The notes beneath the pieces were generated by a model. That model was not told where the DNA came from. It saw only the letters and a program-made list of their open reading frames with translations, and did no database searches. The position numbers and the translations under genes are program-made. A stretch of 42,343 nt of DNA from Gammaproteobacteria bacterium. Its GTDB lineage: Bacteria; Pseudomonadota; Gammaproteobacteria; UBA6429; Thiohalophilaceae. The first letter of the stretch is position 1. The number at the start of each line of letters is the position of its first letter. Positions 31,042 to 39,075 of the stretch are shown in pieces. The DNA is taken from NCBI GenBank assembly GCA_016125505.1, contig WGLP01000018.1:1-42343 (forward strand), written 5' to 3'.

Positions 31042-32606
31042 TGATCGATCCCCGCCTTGAGTTTACTTTCGGCCGCGATCAGGAAATTCCCGGAGGTCAC
31101 CACCTTGTCGCCCGGTTCAATGCCTTCCAGCACTTCAATCTCGCTGGCATTGCGCAGTCCGGTTTTAATCTTGCGCGGTTGCAGGGCACCGTCACCGAGA
31201 TCCACAAACACCACGCGACTGTCACCGGCATATAACACGGCACTCTCGGGCACCACCAGACGCTTGCCCAGATCGACATTGATATGCAAATGCGCATACA
31301 TATCCGGACGTAACTCACCCTGGGTATTATCGAGTTCGACTCTGACTTTTGCGGTACGGGTTTCGCCTTCGAGATAGGGCTGGATAAAAGCGACTTTGCC
31401 GGTAATACTTCGCTGGTTTAAGTCAGGCAGTATCACATCAACGGCCATGCCCACTTTCACCAGCGGGATCTCATACTCATAGATTTGACCTTCCACCCAG
31501 ACCCGGGATAAATCAGCGATGCGTAACAACTTTTGCCCCGCCTTAATTGCGCTACCGGGCACGATCGTTTTTTCAATTACGGTGCCTGTCATCGGCGAGT
31601 GTATCGGTACGTACTCATCAGCTCGGCCGCGCTGTTCCAGCTGACGGAGTTGCGGTAGACGAAGATCCCAGAGCAGCAAACGTTGGCGCGCCGCCTTTAA
31701 TAATGTGTCGTTTTTATTGTTGCGACGTCGCCAGGTCTCCAGGTATTCCTGCTGGGCAGAGAGGAGATCCGGACTATAGACCTCAAACAGGGGTTGGTCT
31801 TTGCTGACGTGCACGCCCAGGTAATCCGCGTACAAGTGACCGATCCAGCCATCGAACTTGAGCGTGATGTCCGCCAGACGGGTTTCATCGTACGTGACCC
31901 GACCGGCCGCACGAATGGTTTGCGTCATGGATTTTCGTTCGGCGATGTCGGTGGTCACGCCGATAAGTTGCCGACGCCGCGCATCCATGCGAATACTACC
32001 GGATTGCATTTCTTTTTTCGTAACCGGTACGAGATCCATCGAACAGATCGGGCAGGTGCCCGGCGTTGCGGATTTGACCGATGGGTGCATGGAACAGGTG
32101 TAATGGGAAATATCACCGGGCGTGGCGGTGGCCACGGTAACGCCTTTGCGACCGGTGGCCATATCGAAAGTGAGATCACCATGACCCAGTTGTTCGGTCT
32201 CGATATCCACCGCCAGTGGCCATTCGCCACTCATCGCCAGCTCAAACTCACCCTGATATTTCCCCGGTTCAACTTCGCTCATATCAGCGGGTGCGTTCAT
32301 CGCCGGCATACTGCCCATGGCCGGCATTTGCGCTACTGCGCGTACTTTCGCCTTTGATACCGGTTGTGTATGTTCATCCATGACGATGACCGACAGGGTA
32401 TTCTTACCGACCTTGGGGGGATCCGGATTGACGCTGACTTTGACGCGATATTTTCCTGCTGTAATAACGTCAGTTGTGATACTTTTATCACGCATGGCAC
32501 TGACATTTGGTGATCCAGAGAAAAAGATCCAAAGTAATACAGAAATAATCACTATCAGAATAATGACGAATGGAATCAAGCGAGACTTTGTGTGTAATGT
32601 GTTCAT
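31035..32606 (-). CDS. cusB: CusB-type membrane fusion protein with heavy-metal-binding domain
   Basis: The 523-residue protein has an N-terminal anchor (about residues 10-32), then a FixH/YtkA-like beta domain with a Met-rich stretch (MPAMGSMPAMN), then the metal-binding motif YTCSMHPSVKSATPGTCPIC and SMDLVP, and the usual barrel-lipoyl-hairpin fusion-protein body (GWIGHLYADYLGVHVSKDQPL, IHSPMTGTVIEKTIVPGSAI). It links CusA to the outer-membrane channel and hands metal to the pump. Overlaps at both ends show translational coupling. The extra FixH-like and CxMHP domains are common in larger CusB forms. Confidence 0.92.
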   Translation of the reverse strand: MNTLHTKSRLIPFVIILIVIISVLLWIFFSGSPNVSAMRDKSITTDVITAGKYRVKVSVNPDPPKVGKNTLSVIVMDEHTQPVSKAKVRAVAQMPAMGSMPAMNAPADMSEVEPGKYQGEFELAMSGEWPLAVDIETEQLGHGDLTFDMATGRKGVTVATATPGDISHYTCSMHPSVKSATPGTCPICSMDLVPVTKKEMQSGSIRMDARRRQLIGVTTDIAERKSMTQTIRAAGRVTYDETRLADITLKFDGWIGHLYADYLGVHVSKDQPLFEVYSPDLLSAQQEYLETWRRRNNKNDTLLKAARQRLLLWDLRLPQLRQLEQRGRADEYVPIHSPMTGTVIEKTIVPGSAIKAGQKLLRIADLSRVWVEGQIYEYEIPLVKVGMAVDVILPDLNQRSITGKVAFIQPYLEGETRTAKVRVELDNTQGELRPDMYAHLHINVDLGKRLVVPESAVLYAGDSRVVFVDLGDGALQPRKIKTGLRNASEIEVLEGIEPGDKVVTSGNFLIAAESKLKAGIDQW

Positions 32607-33949
32607 TGGGTTTCACCTTGCGTTACTGGCTGAGAATGACGGGATAGTTTTAATGCGCTATCCAGTAGTTGCGGGTCGCCTACACGGTTCGCCAGCATGG
32701 CCAAATGCCGGTAGTAATCTGCCTGCGCCTGTACATGATTTAATTGATTCTGAATGAGGTTTTTCTCGGCACTGACCAAATCCAGGAAGTTGCCTTTACC
32801 CGACTGGTAATCGGCCCTGGCGGCTTGCAGGTTTTCGTCCGCCAGCGGCAACAATTTATTGTGATAAAGCGTTAAGACGTGATGGCTTTCTTCCAGCCGG
32901 TTATAGGCGCGTTGCACAGCCCCAAGTATTTCGGATTGTTTATCGGCTATCTGCCATTTTATTTGCAAGGCACGCGCAAGCTTTTCACTGACGTGCGCAT
33001 CACGTTTATCTTGTGCCAGGGGAATATTGATCCCGACACCGACAATAAAACGCTTTTCTTCCTGATTCCACAGACTGTTATAGCCAACAGAGAGATTAAA
33101 ATCGGGATAGTATTCACGCTCGGCCAGCGAAACCTGTGCATCCCTGGCGTGTTGCTGGGCCAGCAACATTTTTAATTCAGGATGATTGGTCAGCGCCAAT
33201 TGACGTAATTGGGTGATTGCGGGCACGGACTTGGCGACGGATAACCGCACAGGCGGCGGGAGAGGTGCGTCCGGCGCGCGATTCAGCAAGGTATTGAGCC
33301 TCGCCAGAATATCACTGTGCTCGCGCGCCAGCACAATCGCCTGGTGTTCCAGCATGGCCGATTCCACATCGGCACGTATCGCATCCTGCTTCGTGGCCCG
33401 GCCGGCACTGTATTTTACCTCGGCGATATTTTTGAATTCTTTCCACAAAGCCTGGTTAATACGATTGATGCGCAAGGCTTCATGGATGTAGTACCAATCT
33501 GCAAAAGAACGTGTCGTCACCTCTATCAGGTGAAGTCGTAGTCGTTCGATATCTTCTTCACTGGCCTGCGCTTCAAACCGCGCACTGTCTGCACGCAATC
33601 CAAGTTTTCCCGGCCAGGGCAGCTTTTGTGATAACTGGATATTTTGTCCAAAATCCTGTCCCTGAGCATGACGCGTCTCGGGTGCAAATGCATACGATAA
33701 CATGGGGTCATCCAGCGCATCGGCCTGATCGACACGGCTTGCGGCCGCCTGCCAGGCCGAACGCATGGCCCCAATGGATGGGTTGCGATCCAGCACTGCC
33801 TGGACCAGTTGTTTTATATCAAGCTGATCATCAGGGCCAAATAACACTTCCTGACTGGCGCTACTTGCCGTCGCACTGGTCAACAGAAATACCGTTAACA
33901 GGGTCAGAAGAACCCCATTCCGGAATTGAATATAATTTTTATAAAGCAC
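32603..33949 (-). CDS. TolC/CusC-family outer-membrane efflux protein
   Basis: Start GTG 33949 is chosen because GAGAGGTG lies just upstream; the frame extends to a TTG at 33967. The protein has 448 residues, a signal peptide (LLTLLTVFLLTSATASSA) and the two-repeat outer-membrane factor pattern of coiled coils: LDRNPSIGAMRSAWQAAASRV and ALTNHPELKMLLAQQHARDAQVSLA, each followed by a strand region. It forms the outer channel of the CusCBA pump. Its stop overlaps cusB by four bases. Confidence 0.9.
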   Translation of the reverse strand: MLYKNYIQFRNGVLLTLLTVFLLTSATASSASQEVLFGPDDQLDIKQLVQAVLDRNPSIGAMRSAWQAAASRVDQADALDDPMLSYAFAPETRHAQGQDFGQNIQLSQKLPWPGKLGLRADSARFEAQASEEDIERLRLHLIEVTTRSFADWYYIHEALRINRINQALWKEFKNIAEVKYSAGRATKQDAIRADVESAMLEHQAIVLAREHSDILARLNTLLNRAPDAPLPPPVRLSVAKSVPAITQLRQLALTNHPELKMLLAQQHARDAQVSLAEREYYPDFNLSVGYNSLWNQEEKRFIVGVGINIPLAQDKRDAHVSEKLARALQIKWQIADKQSEILGAVQRAYNRLEESHHVLTLYHNKLLPLADENLQAARADYQSGKGNFLDLVSAEKNLIQNQLNHVQAQADYYRHLAMLANRVGDPQLLDSALKLSRHSQPVTQGETQ

Positions 33950-34034
33950 AATACACCTCTCGAACAATCAAAAATCCATGACGCATAGCGAGAGTCATCG
34001 CCGCGCATCAACCGAATGTGATTGAGCGGTGTGT

Positions 34035-34487
34035 TTAAATCCGGAGGCGGCTGGTTAGCAGGTAGGTATATGTACCAGGGGAGTGATCTGAGCGGGATAA
34101 CTCATAAATAACAAACGTTTGTGAGTGATCAGAAGACGGTATGGATAGATCAATTGAAATTGGCAGCGCAGGTGGCGGCTGTGGTGCATCCAGCGTGAGA
34201 AGTTGCTTAAATTGGTGCGTATCCGCAACGGTGACATCCGGTAATCCAACGGAGATATCGGTGCTGATATTGCAACAACCGGTTGGCATGCCATTATCTG
34301 GGCTTTCGCAGCCCCCGCCCATGGGGCAGCCTTTGCTTATGTCCTCGCCACAACAGCACTTTGTTGTCGGTTTGCCGCCCATTAGATCGCAAGCGAACAG
34401 GGTCTGCGTCTGGTTAAACAGGCTTCCCAGCAGGACTATCAGCCACAGGCTTTTGCGCAGAGAATGTTGTCGAAAGTACCTTAACAT
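34035..34487 (-). CDS. Cys-rich secreted protein heading the cus operon
   Basis: I do not recognise this 150-residue protein. It has a signal peptide (about residues 12-32, cut before CDLMGG). The first half of the mature part is Cys-, Gly- and Met-rich, with KCCCGEDISKGCPMGGGCES and PTGCCN, giving eight cysteines in about 45 residues. The second half is hydrophilic and ends in TYTYLLTSRLRI. It lies 85 bp upstream of cusC in the same direction and divergent from the MerR-controlled operon. A periplasmic copper-binding role is likely from composition and place. Confidence 0.72.
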   Translation of the reverse strand: MLRYFRQHSLRKSLWLIVLLGSLFNQTQTLFACDLMGGKPTTKCCCGEDISKGCPMGGGCESPDNGMPTGCCNISTDISVGLPDVTVADTHQFKQLLTLDAPQPPPALPISIDLSIPSSDHSQTFVIYELSRSDHSPGTYTYLLTSRLRI

Positions 34488-34656
34488 GAACTATATGGCT
34501 GCTCGCTCAATGGGTCGCTTGTGAATTATAAAAAATGTGATTGACATTCTACATGAACATTCCATGCATTCACAATTTGTCAACATAATTCAAACACATC
34601 GTGTCAGTTTGTACAGAAATAATTATAACTCATTGTAATTATTGGGATAATAGTCC

Positions 34657-34687
34657 TTGACCTGGAGTCGGCTCCAGGTAGTAAAGT
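34657..34687 (+). promoter_or_regulatory. MerR-type promoter and operator with 19-bp spacer
   Basis: -35 TTGACC (34657-34662) and -10 TAAAGT (34682-34687) are 19 bp apart, the overlong spacing used by MerR activators. The spacer holds the exact dyad ACCTGGAG / CTCCAGGT around TCGG (34660-34679). The CTGGAGTCG core resembles the ZntR operator. It drives the operon starting at 34721, which ends with its own merR gene. Confidence 0.85.
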
Positions 34688-34720
34688 ATTTCCCATCATA
34701 CGGCTATTGGTTACGTCTGA

Positions 34721-35119
34721 ATGGTGAATACTCCTAATCAAACTACGCGAACAGGATTGAGTTGGATAACGCTGTTTGCCTCAACCGGGACACTGTTGTG
34801 CTGCGCCTTACCCATAATACTGGTCAGCCTGGGTCTGGGTGCCACTGTGGCAGCAGTAACCAGTTATATTCCGGTGCTTATCACGTTGAGTCATTACAAA
34901 GTCTGGATATTTCTGTCATCCGGTAGCTTGTTGGTGGCTACAGCCTGGTTGATGTGGCGCAACCGGGGCCAATGTCCGGTTGACCCTGAACTTGCAGGAC
35001 TATGCCAACGTGCCCGGTTGTTGAATCGACGCATCTGGCTGTTCGCCACGGTCATTTGGTTGACGGGTTTTACCGCGGCTTACCTGGCTTTGCCGATACA
35101 GCAATGGCTTGAGTCGTAA
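34721..35119 (+). CDS. MerT-like membrane protein
   Basis: The 132-residue protein has about three membrane segments. The first carries vicinal cysteines, TLLCCALPIILVSLGLG, as in MerT-type mercury carriers. A cytoplasmic loop has CPVDPELAGLC, comparable to the second cysteine pair of MerT. The next gene encodes a MerP-like protein, the usual pairing. No merA or merB follows, so mercury reduction is not the purpose. Another soft metal, or a thiol-linked import and relay function, is more likely. Confidence 0.77.
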   Translation: MVNTPNQTTRTGLSWITLFASTGTLLCCALPIILVSLGLGATVAAVTSYIPVLITLSHYKVWIFLSSGSLLVATAWLMWRNRGQCPVDPELAGLCQRARLLNRRIWLFATVIWLTGFTAAYLALPIQQWLES

Positions 35120-35138
35120 TTCATGAAATGAGGTTTGT

Positions 35139-35441
35139 ATGAAAAAGATTATTCTAATTTTGTTGACGATGGCCTGGTTTACTTCGGTTGTCGCGGCACA
35201 AGACCAGCAACGTCTTGAGATTGATATCAGTGGGATGGAATGTAAATTCTGTGCGCATAACATAAAAAAGAGTTTATCCAAACTCGATGGTGTCAAAGAA
35301 GTCTCTGTCGATCTTGATAAAGGTGTAGCAACAATTATTATGGCGCCGGGCAAGCAGGCCAATGTAGAGCAACTGAGAAAGCAGATAACCCAGGCAGGAT
35401 TTACACCGGGTGATGTACGTATGATCCAGGACGCCCAATAA
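35139..35441 (+). CDS. Periplasmic HMA-domain (MerP-like) protein
   Basis: The 100-residue protein has a signal peptide (LILLTMAWFTSVVAA) and one heavy-metal-associated domain with GMECKFCAHNI, the MxCxxC metal site. It probably picks up a soft metal in the periplasm and passes it to the MerT-like protein. TGAGGTTTG is upstream of the ATG. The gap to the MerT-like gene is 19 bp. Confidence 0.92.
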   Translation: MKKIILILLTMAWFTSVVAAQDQQRLEIDISGMECKFCAHNIKKSLSKLDGVKEVSVDLDKGVATIIMAPGKQANVEQLRKQITQAGFTPGDVRMIQDAQ

Positions 35442-35464
35442 CGAATTCAGTAGGAGAAATCATT

Positions 35465-35737
35465 ATGACGATTAAAGTTGAAGTTTTCTCATCCCCTGGT
35501 TGTGGCAAGTGTGGTCATGCCAAAGAGGTGTTGCGCAAGCTGGCAGATGAGCTGGGTGGTGAACAGATAAACTGGCGAGAAGTGAACATTCTCGAGGAAC
35601 TCGATTATGCTGTCGCATTAGGTGTGTTATCCACGCCTTCCATTGCAATCAATGATGAACTGATCTTCACCAGCTTACCATCGGCAAAAAAATTGCGAGA
35701 TGAATTAGTATCACGACTTAATAAGGAGCATCACTAA
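35465..35737 (+). CDS. Small thioredoxin-like protein (CGKC)
   Basis: The 90-residue protein has the active site CGKC near residues 13-16 (SSPGCGKCGHAKEVLRKL), and the cis-proline strand LSTPSIAINDEL. It resembles small thioredoxins that accept electrons from CcdA-type proteins. The downstream CcdA-like start overlaps its stop codon. It may reduce metal-thiolate sites of the MerP/MerT pair. GGAGAAATC precedes the ATG. Confidence 0.9.
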   Translation: MTIKVEVFSSPGCGKCGHAKEVLRKLADELGGEQINWREVNILEELDYAVALGVLSTPSIAINDELIFTSLPSAKKLRDELVSRLNKEHH

Positions 35738-37044
35738 TGCTCACTTTATTACTCCTGAGCGCAACGCTACTCGGACTGCTGGCGTTTTTTGAGCCCTGCA
35801 CGATCGCAACGCACACGTTATATTCGGTCAAGGTGAATCAGGTCGATGATAAGAAAGTATGCTGCCAAAGTTTATTTTCCGTGTGGCTGAGCCGTAGCCT
35901 ATTATTAATAGCGCTATTCGTATCCGTTGTGATGCTTACCGACCCCCCGGACTGGGGAGAAATATTACCAAGTATTATCTTATCCGTGATGGCATTGGTT
36001 TATCTGGTTTCGCGTTTTATTTATATCCCGGTACCCCACCTGGAATTTTTCAGGCTTCTGCCAGGCTCGAAGCAATTGCCATATAGTGTGCAGTTAGGTT
36101 TAACCCTACCGGCATGCACTTTACCACTGATCGTCATTATTGCAGGCATGTCGATGACGTTAAACTCCGTGGCCTTTGCGGCATTGGCGGGCTTGCTATT
36201 CTCATCCCTCTTTACAATGCCGATGGTCATCGCATCCGCGAAAGGACTTAATGATAACAGCCTGGAATTGTTAAACCGGGCGGCCAAAGGTAGCCCTTAT
36301 CTGACAGCTGTACTCTTATTTGGACTGGCACTCTATTTATTAGTCCCTTCACTGGAAGTCAATATCGATGAATTCAAGCAGGTACTCACCGAGGCAAGCT
36401 GGGCGGGGATTGGTCTGGCATTTTTGGCGGGCTTTGTATTTAGCTTTAATCCGGTTTCCTTTGCCTCGGTTCCGGTGATGCTGGCCTATGTAACCAAGGC
36501 TCATGAAGAACGACGTGCTTTGTTAATGGGCAGTGCCTTTGTGACGGGCCTGATCGTTACCCATGTTGTACTGGGTATCGCCGCCGCGTTAGGCGGAGAT
36601 TGGGTCAAGGGTATTATGGGACGGCAGTGGGGTTTATTGCTTGGACCGCTATTAATCATCATGGGTTTAATGTGGCCGGGCTGGATAAAAATTCGGTTAC
36701 CCTGGTTTGGTGTGAAAGGTCGTAAGGTCACGGGGATCTGGGGCGCCTTCTTATTAGCGATACCATTTTCTATCGCGGTTTGTCCATTTTGTACTCCCGC
36801 CTTACTGGTGACCTTAACCGCCAGCGCGGCGATTGGCTCAGTCAGTTTTGGTATTGGCCTGTTATTGGCGTTTGCACTTGGTAGAAGCATACCTGTTATT
36901 CTGGGTGCGTGGAGTATGGGTTGGCTAGAATCTTTAAAAGTATTATCGCGCTATCAGAAAGGACTCGAAATCATTGCAGGACTCGTGCTGATAGTCATTG
37001 GCTTGTATCTACTAAATGAATATTTCTTCATTATCGAATATTAA
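35737..37044 (+). CDS. Tandem (double) CcdA-like thiol-transfer membrane protein
   Basis: The 435-residue protein has about twelve membrane segments, twice a normal CcdA. The first half has AFFEPCTIATHTLYS and LTLPACTLPLIV, placing one cysteine in each of the two core helices. The second half has FSFNPVSFASVPV, in which the proline remains but the cysteine is gone, and IAVCPFCTPALLVT with a CxxC pair. CcdA/DsbD-beta proteins pass electrons from cytoplasmic thioredoxin to the periplasm. The start overlaps the thioredoxin stop by one base. The second half has a decayed relative at 1953-2612. Confidence 0.85.
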   Translation: MLTLLLLSATLLGLLAFFEPCTIATHTLYSVKVNQVDDKKVCCQSLFSVWLSRSLLLIALFVSVVMLTDPPDWGEILPSIILSVMALVYLVSRFIYIPVPHLEFFRLLPGSKQLPYSVQLGLTLPACTLPLIVIIAGMSMTLNSVAFAALAGLLFSSLFTMPMVIASAKGLNDNSLELLNRAAKGSPYLTAVLLFGLALYLLVPSLEVNIDEFKQVLTEASWAGIGLAFLAGFVFSFNPVSFASVPVMLAYVTKAHEERRALLMGSAFVTGLIVTHVVLGIAAALGGDWVKGIMGRQWGLLLGPLLIIMGLMWPGWIKIRLPWFGVKGRKVTGIWGAFLLAIPFSIAVCPFCTPALLVTLTASAAIGSVSFGIGLLLAFALGRSIPVILGAWSMGWLESLKVLSRYQKGLEIIAGLVLIVIGLYLLNEYFFIIEY

Positions 37045-37045
37045 A

Positions 37046-37456
37046 ATGGCTATGTTTAAGATAGGCGAAGTAACGAAACTCACCGGATTATCCGCGGATA
37101 CCTTGCGTTACTATGAAAAGTTTGGTTTGTTGCACAACATATCCCGCAATACATCCGGGATCCGCCTCTATAACGAGAAAGATGTGTCGCGGTTAAATTT
37201 TATCAAGCGCGCGCAATCCATGAATTTCAGCCTGGACGAGATTAAAAAATTACTGACAATGCGCGAAGATCCGCAACGTGCGAAAGTCAGCGTTCGGCAG
37301 CTCACCGCCGACAAGCTGAAGGATGTTGAAAAACAAATCAAGGAACTTACCACGTTACAGAATGAACTAACGCTATTACTTAATCTTTGTCGTGGCAGCG
37401 AGGACGGCTGTCCCATTATTGAGGATATAGACACTCAAAAGCATTCAAAAGATTAA
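37046..37456 (+). CDS. MerR-family metal-responsive regulator (right copy)
   Basis: From ATG 37046 the protein has 136 residues. The HTH reads FKIGEVTKLTGLSADTLRYYEK; the C-terminal metal loop is CRGSEDGCP. It lacks the first-helix cysteine of classical CadR/PbrR sensors. It lies directly after the CcdA-like stop codon as last gene of the operon, and the MerR-type site at 34657-34687 is its likely target, giving autoregulation by readthrough. The longer frame from 37016 overlaps the CcdA end and is rejected. Confidence 0.92.
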   Translation: MAMFKIGEVTKLTGLSADTLRYYEKFGLLHNISRNTSGIRLYNEKDVSRLNFIKRAQSMNFSLDEIKKLLTMREDPQRAKVSVRQLTADKLKDVEKQIKELTTLQNELTLLLNLCRGSEDGCPIIEDIDTQKHSKD

Positions 37457-37506
37457 TTTATATAGTTATCGGCAGATATTGGCCTGACTGAGTTAATACT
37501 ATAAAC

Positions 37507-37947
37507 ATGGGTATTGATATGAAAATGAAAATTATGTGGGTCTTGCTTAGCGTCGCAGCCATTTTCGTGATGCCAACCGTCAATGCAGCTGAAAAAGAGC
37601 CGGTCGCTTTTGTAATGCAACTGACACGATCAGGTGACAATTACGGACACCGTCGGGCTTTTCTTCAAATCGATAAGGTGTTGGATGATCTGGGAGAAAA
37701 AAACCTGAAAATCGTCGTCGTTGCCTATGAAGACGGCATTCATGCATTGCTTGCAGATAATAAAGAAACTTCGCAACTACTTACCAAGTTAGCAAATAGA
37801 GGGGTCGAGTTCAAAGCATGCCGTATTAGTATGAAAGCCTGGGGACTAAAAGATGAGCAATTTCCATTGGAAGTTGAGTTCGTATCAGCCGGTGCACCGG
37901 AAGTCATTCGACTTCAGATGAATGGTTACAAATACTGGCGGCCATAA
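37507..37947 (+). CDS. Secreted DsrE-family protein (third)
   Basis: The 146-residue protein has a signal peptide (IMWVLLSVAAIFVMPTVNA). The mature part reads VAFVMQLTRSGDNYGHRRAFLQID, LKIVVVAYEDGIHALLAD, VEFKACRISMKAW and a short end YKYWRP, matching the layout of the DsrE protein at 9822-10283, including the single cysteine. A later start at 37519 (MKMKIM) is possible. It lies 50 bp after merR and may belong to the same transcript. Confidence 0.85.
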   Translation: MGIDMKMKIMWVLLSVAAIFVMPTVNAAEKEPVAFVMQLTRSGDNYGHRRAFLQIDKVLDDLGEKNLKIVVVAYEDGIHALLADNKETSQLLTKLANRGVEFKACRISMKAWGLKDEQFPLEVEFVSAGAPEVIRLQMNGYKYWRP

Positions 37948-37955
37948 TACTTTTT

Positions 37956-39053
37956 CTAAACTATTCGAAGTTTCGTTCCTGTCGGGTAACTTTTCTTACG
38001 TTTCCGTGATGACTCGTCAATTTCGATTAAACCTTTCTCTTCCATTTGACGTAATGCTTTAGTCTTGACTTGTGCGCTATGAAAATCCGTTTCATCTGAC
38101 ATGACATAATCCAGTATCTGCTGTATATCAATCCAGCCTTTGCCTTCGAATTTAGTTTGTATGGCTCTAATCAAGGGAGTGAAATCAGAAAATTCAAGAG
38201 ACAGTGTTAACTGTTCGCTGTGGGTGCCGCGAAACGCAAAATCACCAAACGGCGCTACTTTCCAGATCGCTTGTTTCATACGATCACAGCCGGTTAGATG
38301 TTTCGTGCCGAAGAAGATGGCGTAGACTAAACGATTACTTTCAAATAACTCAAAATGAACCACGTACTTGGCACCAGCCTTTTTAAGCTGAGATTTATAC
38401 AAATTAAATAAAAATGTTTTTCTCTCCCCTGAATTATTGATTTCTATGCCGTTTCGCCATTCAACACATCCGAATAAGCTATCAAGGTGTTTCTCGAAAT
38501 TTTCATGTTCTTTAAACCGATTAATCCACTCATACATAACGGAGATATAAACTTCACTTGCATTATTTCTAAGGATTCGCTCGATCAGACTCATCGGGGT
38601 ATCTGACACACTGAAGGGATCGATCATCGCAAAACAGGGCGCTAGCCTCTGATTCTGCGCATCAATCTCGTCCAGCGCATCGGTTAACGATTCATCGAAA
38701 CGGCTTTGCTCGATATGAATGTGAAATGATCCGGGTAGCGTTGGTTTGAGCTGGTCGACGAGTGAATTCAGGTTTTCTTTTCGTGCTTCGTCTTTTTCAA
38801 TGAAGTAAAAGGTGATTTCAAAATCTGTGTGTTTTAAATTGGCATGTTGCTGAAAGGTCTGTAATGCGATAATCGGTGAGCCATCTTCGCCATGCTCATA
38901 GACGCCGGGACCGGCAAAGCCATCGATAAAAAGAATTCGTTTATTCCAGCTTGAGATTATAGGTAACCAGGCTTTCAGATACGCCTGAAGCACCAAATGT
39001 TTGCCTTTGCTATGCGGTTCTAATGTCCAAATCGTCTTCCTTGGCGTAGCCAT
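37956..39053 (-). CDS. tcmP: Three-Cys-motif partner protein TcmP
   Basis: The 365-residue protein starts WTLEPHSKGKHLVLQAYLKAW and has RILFIDGFAGPGVYEHGEDGSP, which resembles motif I of a Rossmann methyltransferase, and APCFAMIDPFSVSDTPMSLIERIL in the place of a motif IV. A C-terminal winged-helix-like part (IQQILDYVMSDETDF to KGLIEIDESSRK) follows. These are features of the TcmP family, usually encoded next to a DUF5131 three-Cys-motif protein, as here. The biochemical role is unknown. AAAGGA precedes the ATG. Confidence 0.88.
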   Translation of the reverse strand: MATPRKTIWTLEPHSKGKHLVLQAYLKAWLPIISSWNKRILFIDGFAGPGVYEHGEDGSPIIALQTFQQHANLKHTDFEITFYFIEKDEARKENLNSLVDQLKPTLPGSFHIHIEQSRFDESLTDALDEIDAQNQRLAPCFAMIDPFSVSDTPMSLIERILRNNASEVYISVMYEWINRFKEHENFEKHLDSLFGCVEWRNGIEINNSGERKTFLFNLYKSQLKKAGAKYVVHFELFESNRLVYAIFFGTKHLTGCDRMKQAIWKVAPFGDFAFRGTHSEQLTLSLEFSDFTPLIRAIQTKFEGKGWIDIQQILDYVMSDETDFHSAQVKTKALRQMEEKGLIEIDESSRKRKKSYPTGTKLRIV

Positions 39054-39075
39054 ATGAATGTCCTTTTCTTTAATT

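Noticed and set aside
34721..35441. Mercury resistance operon
   Set aside because: MerT- and MerP-like genes are present, but there is no merA, merB or merD, and the operon contains thioredoxin and CcdA genes instead.
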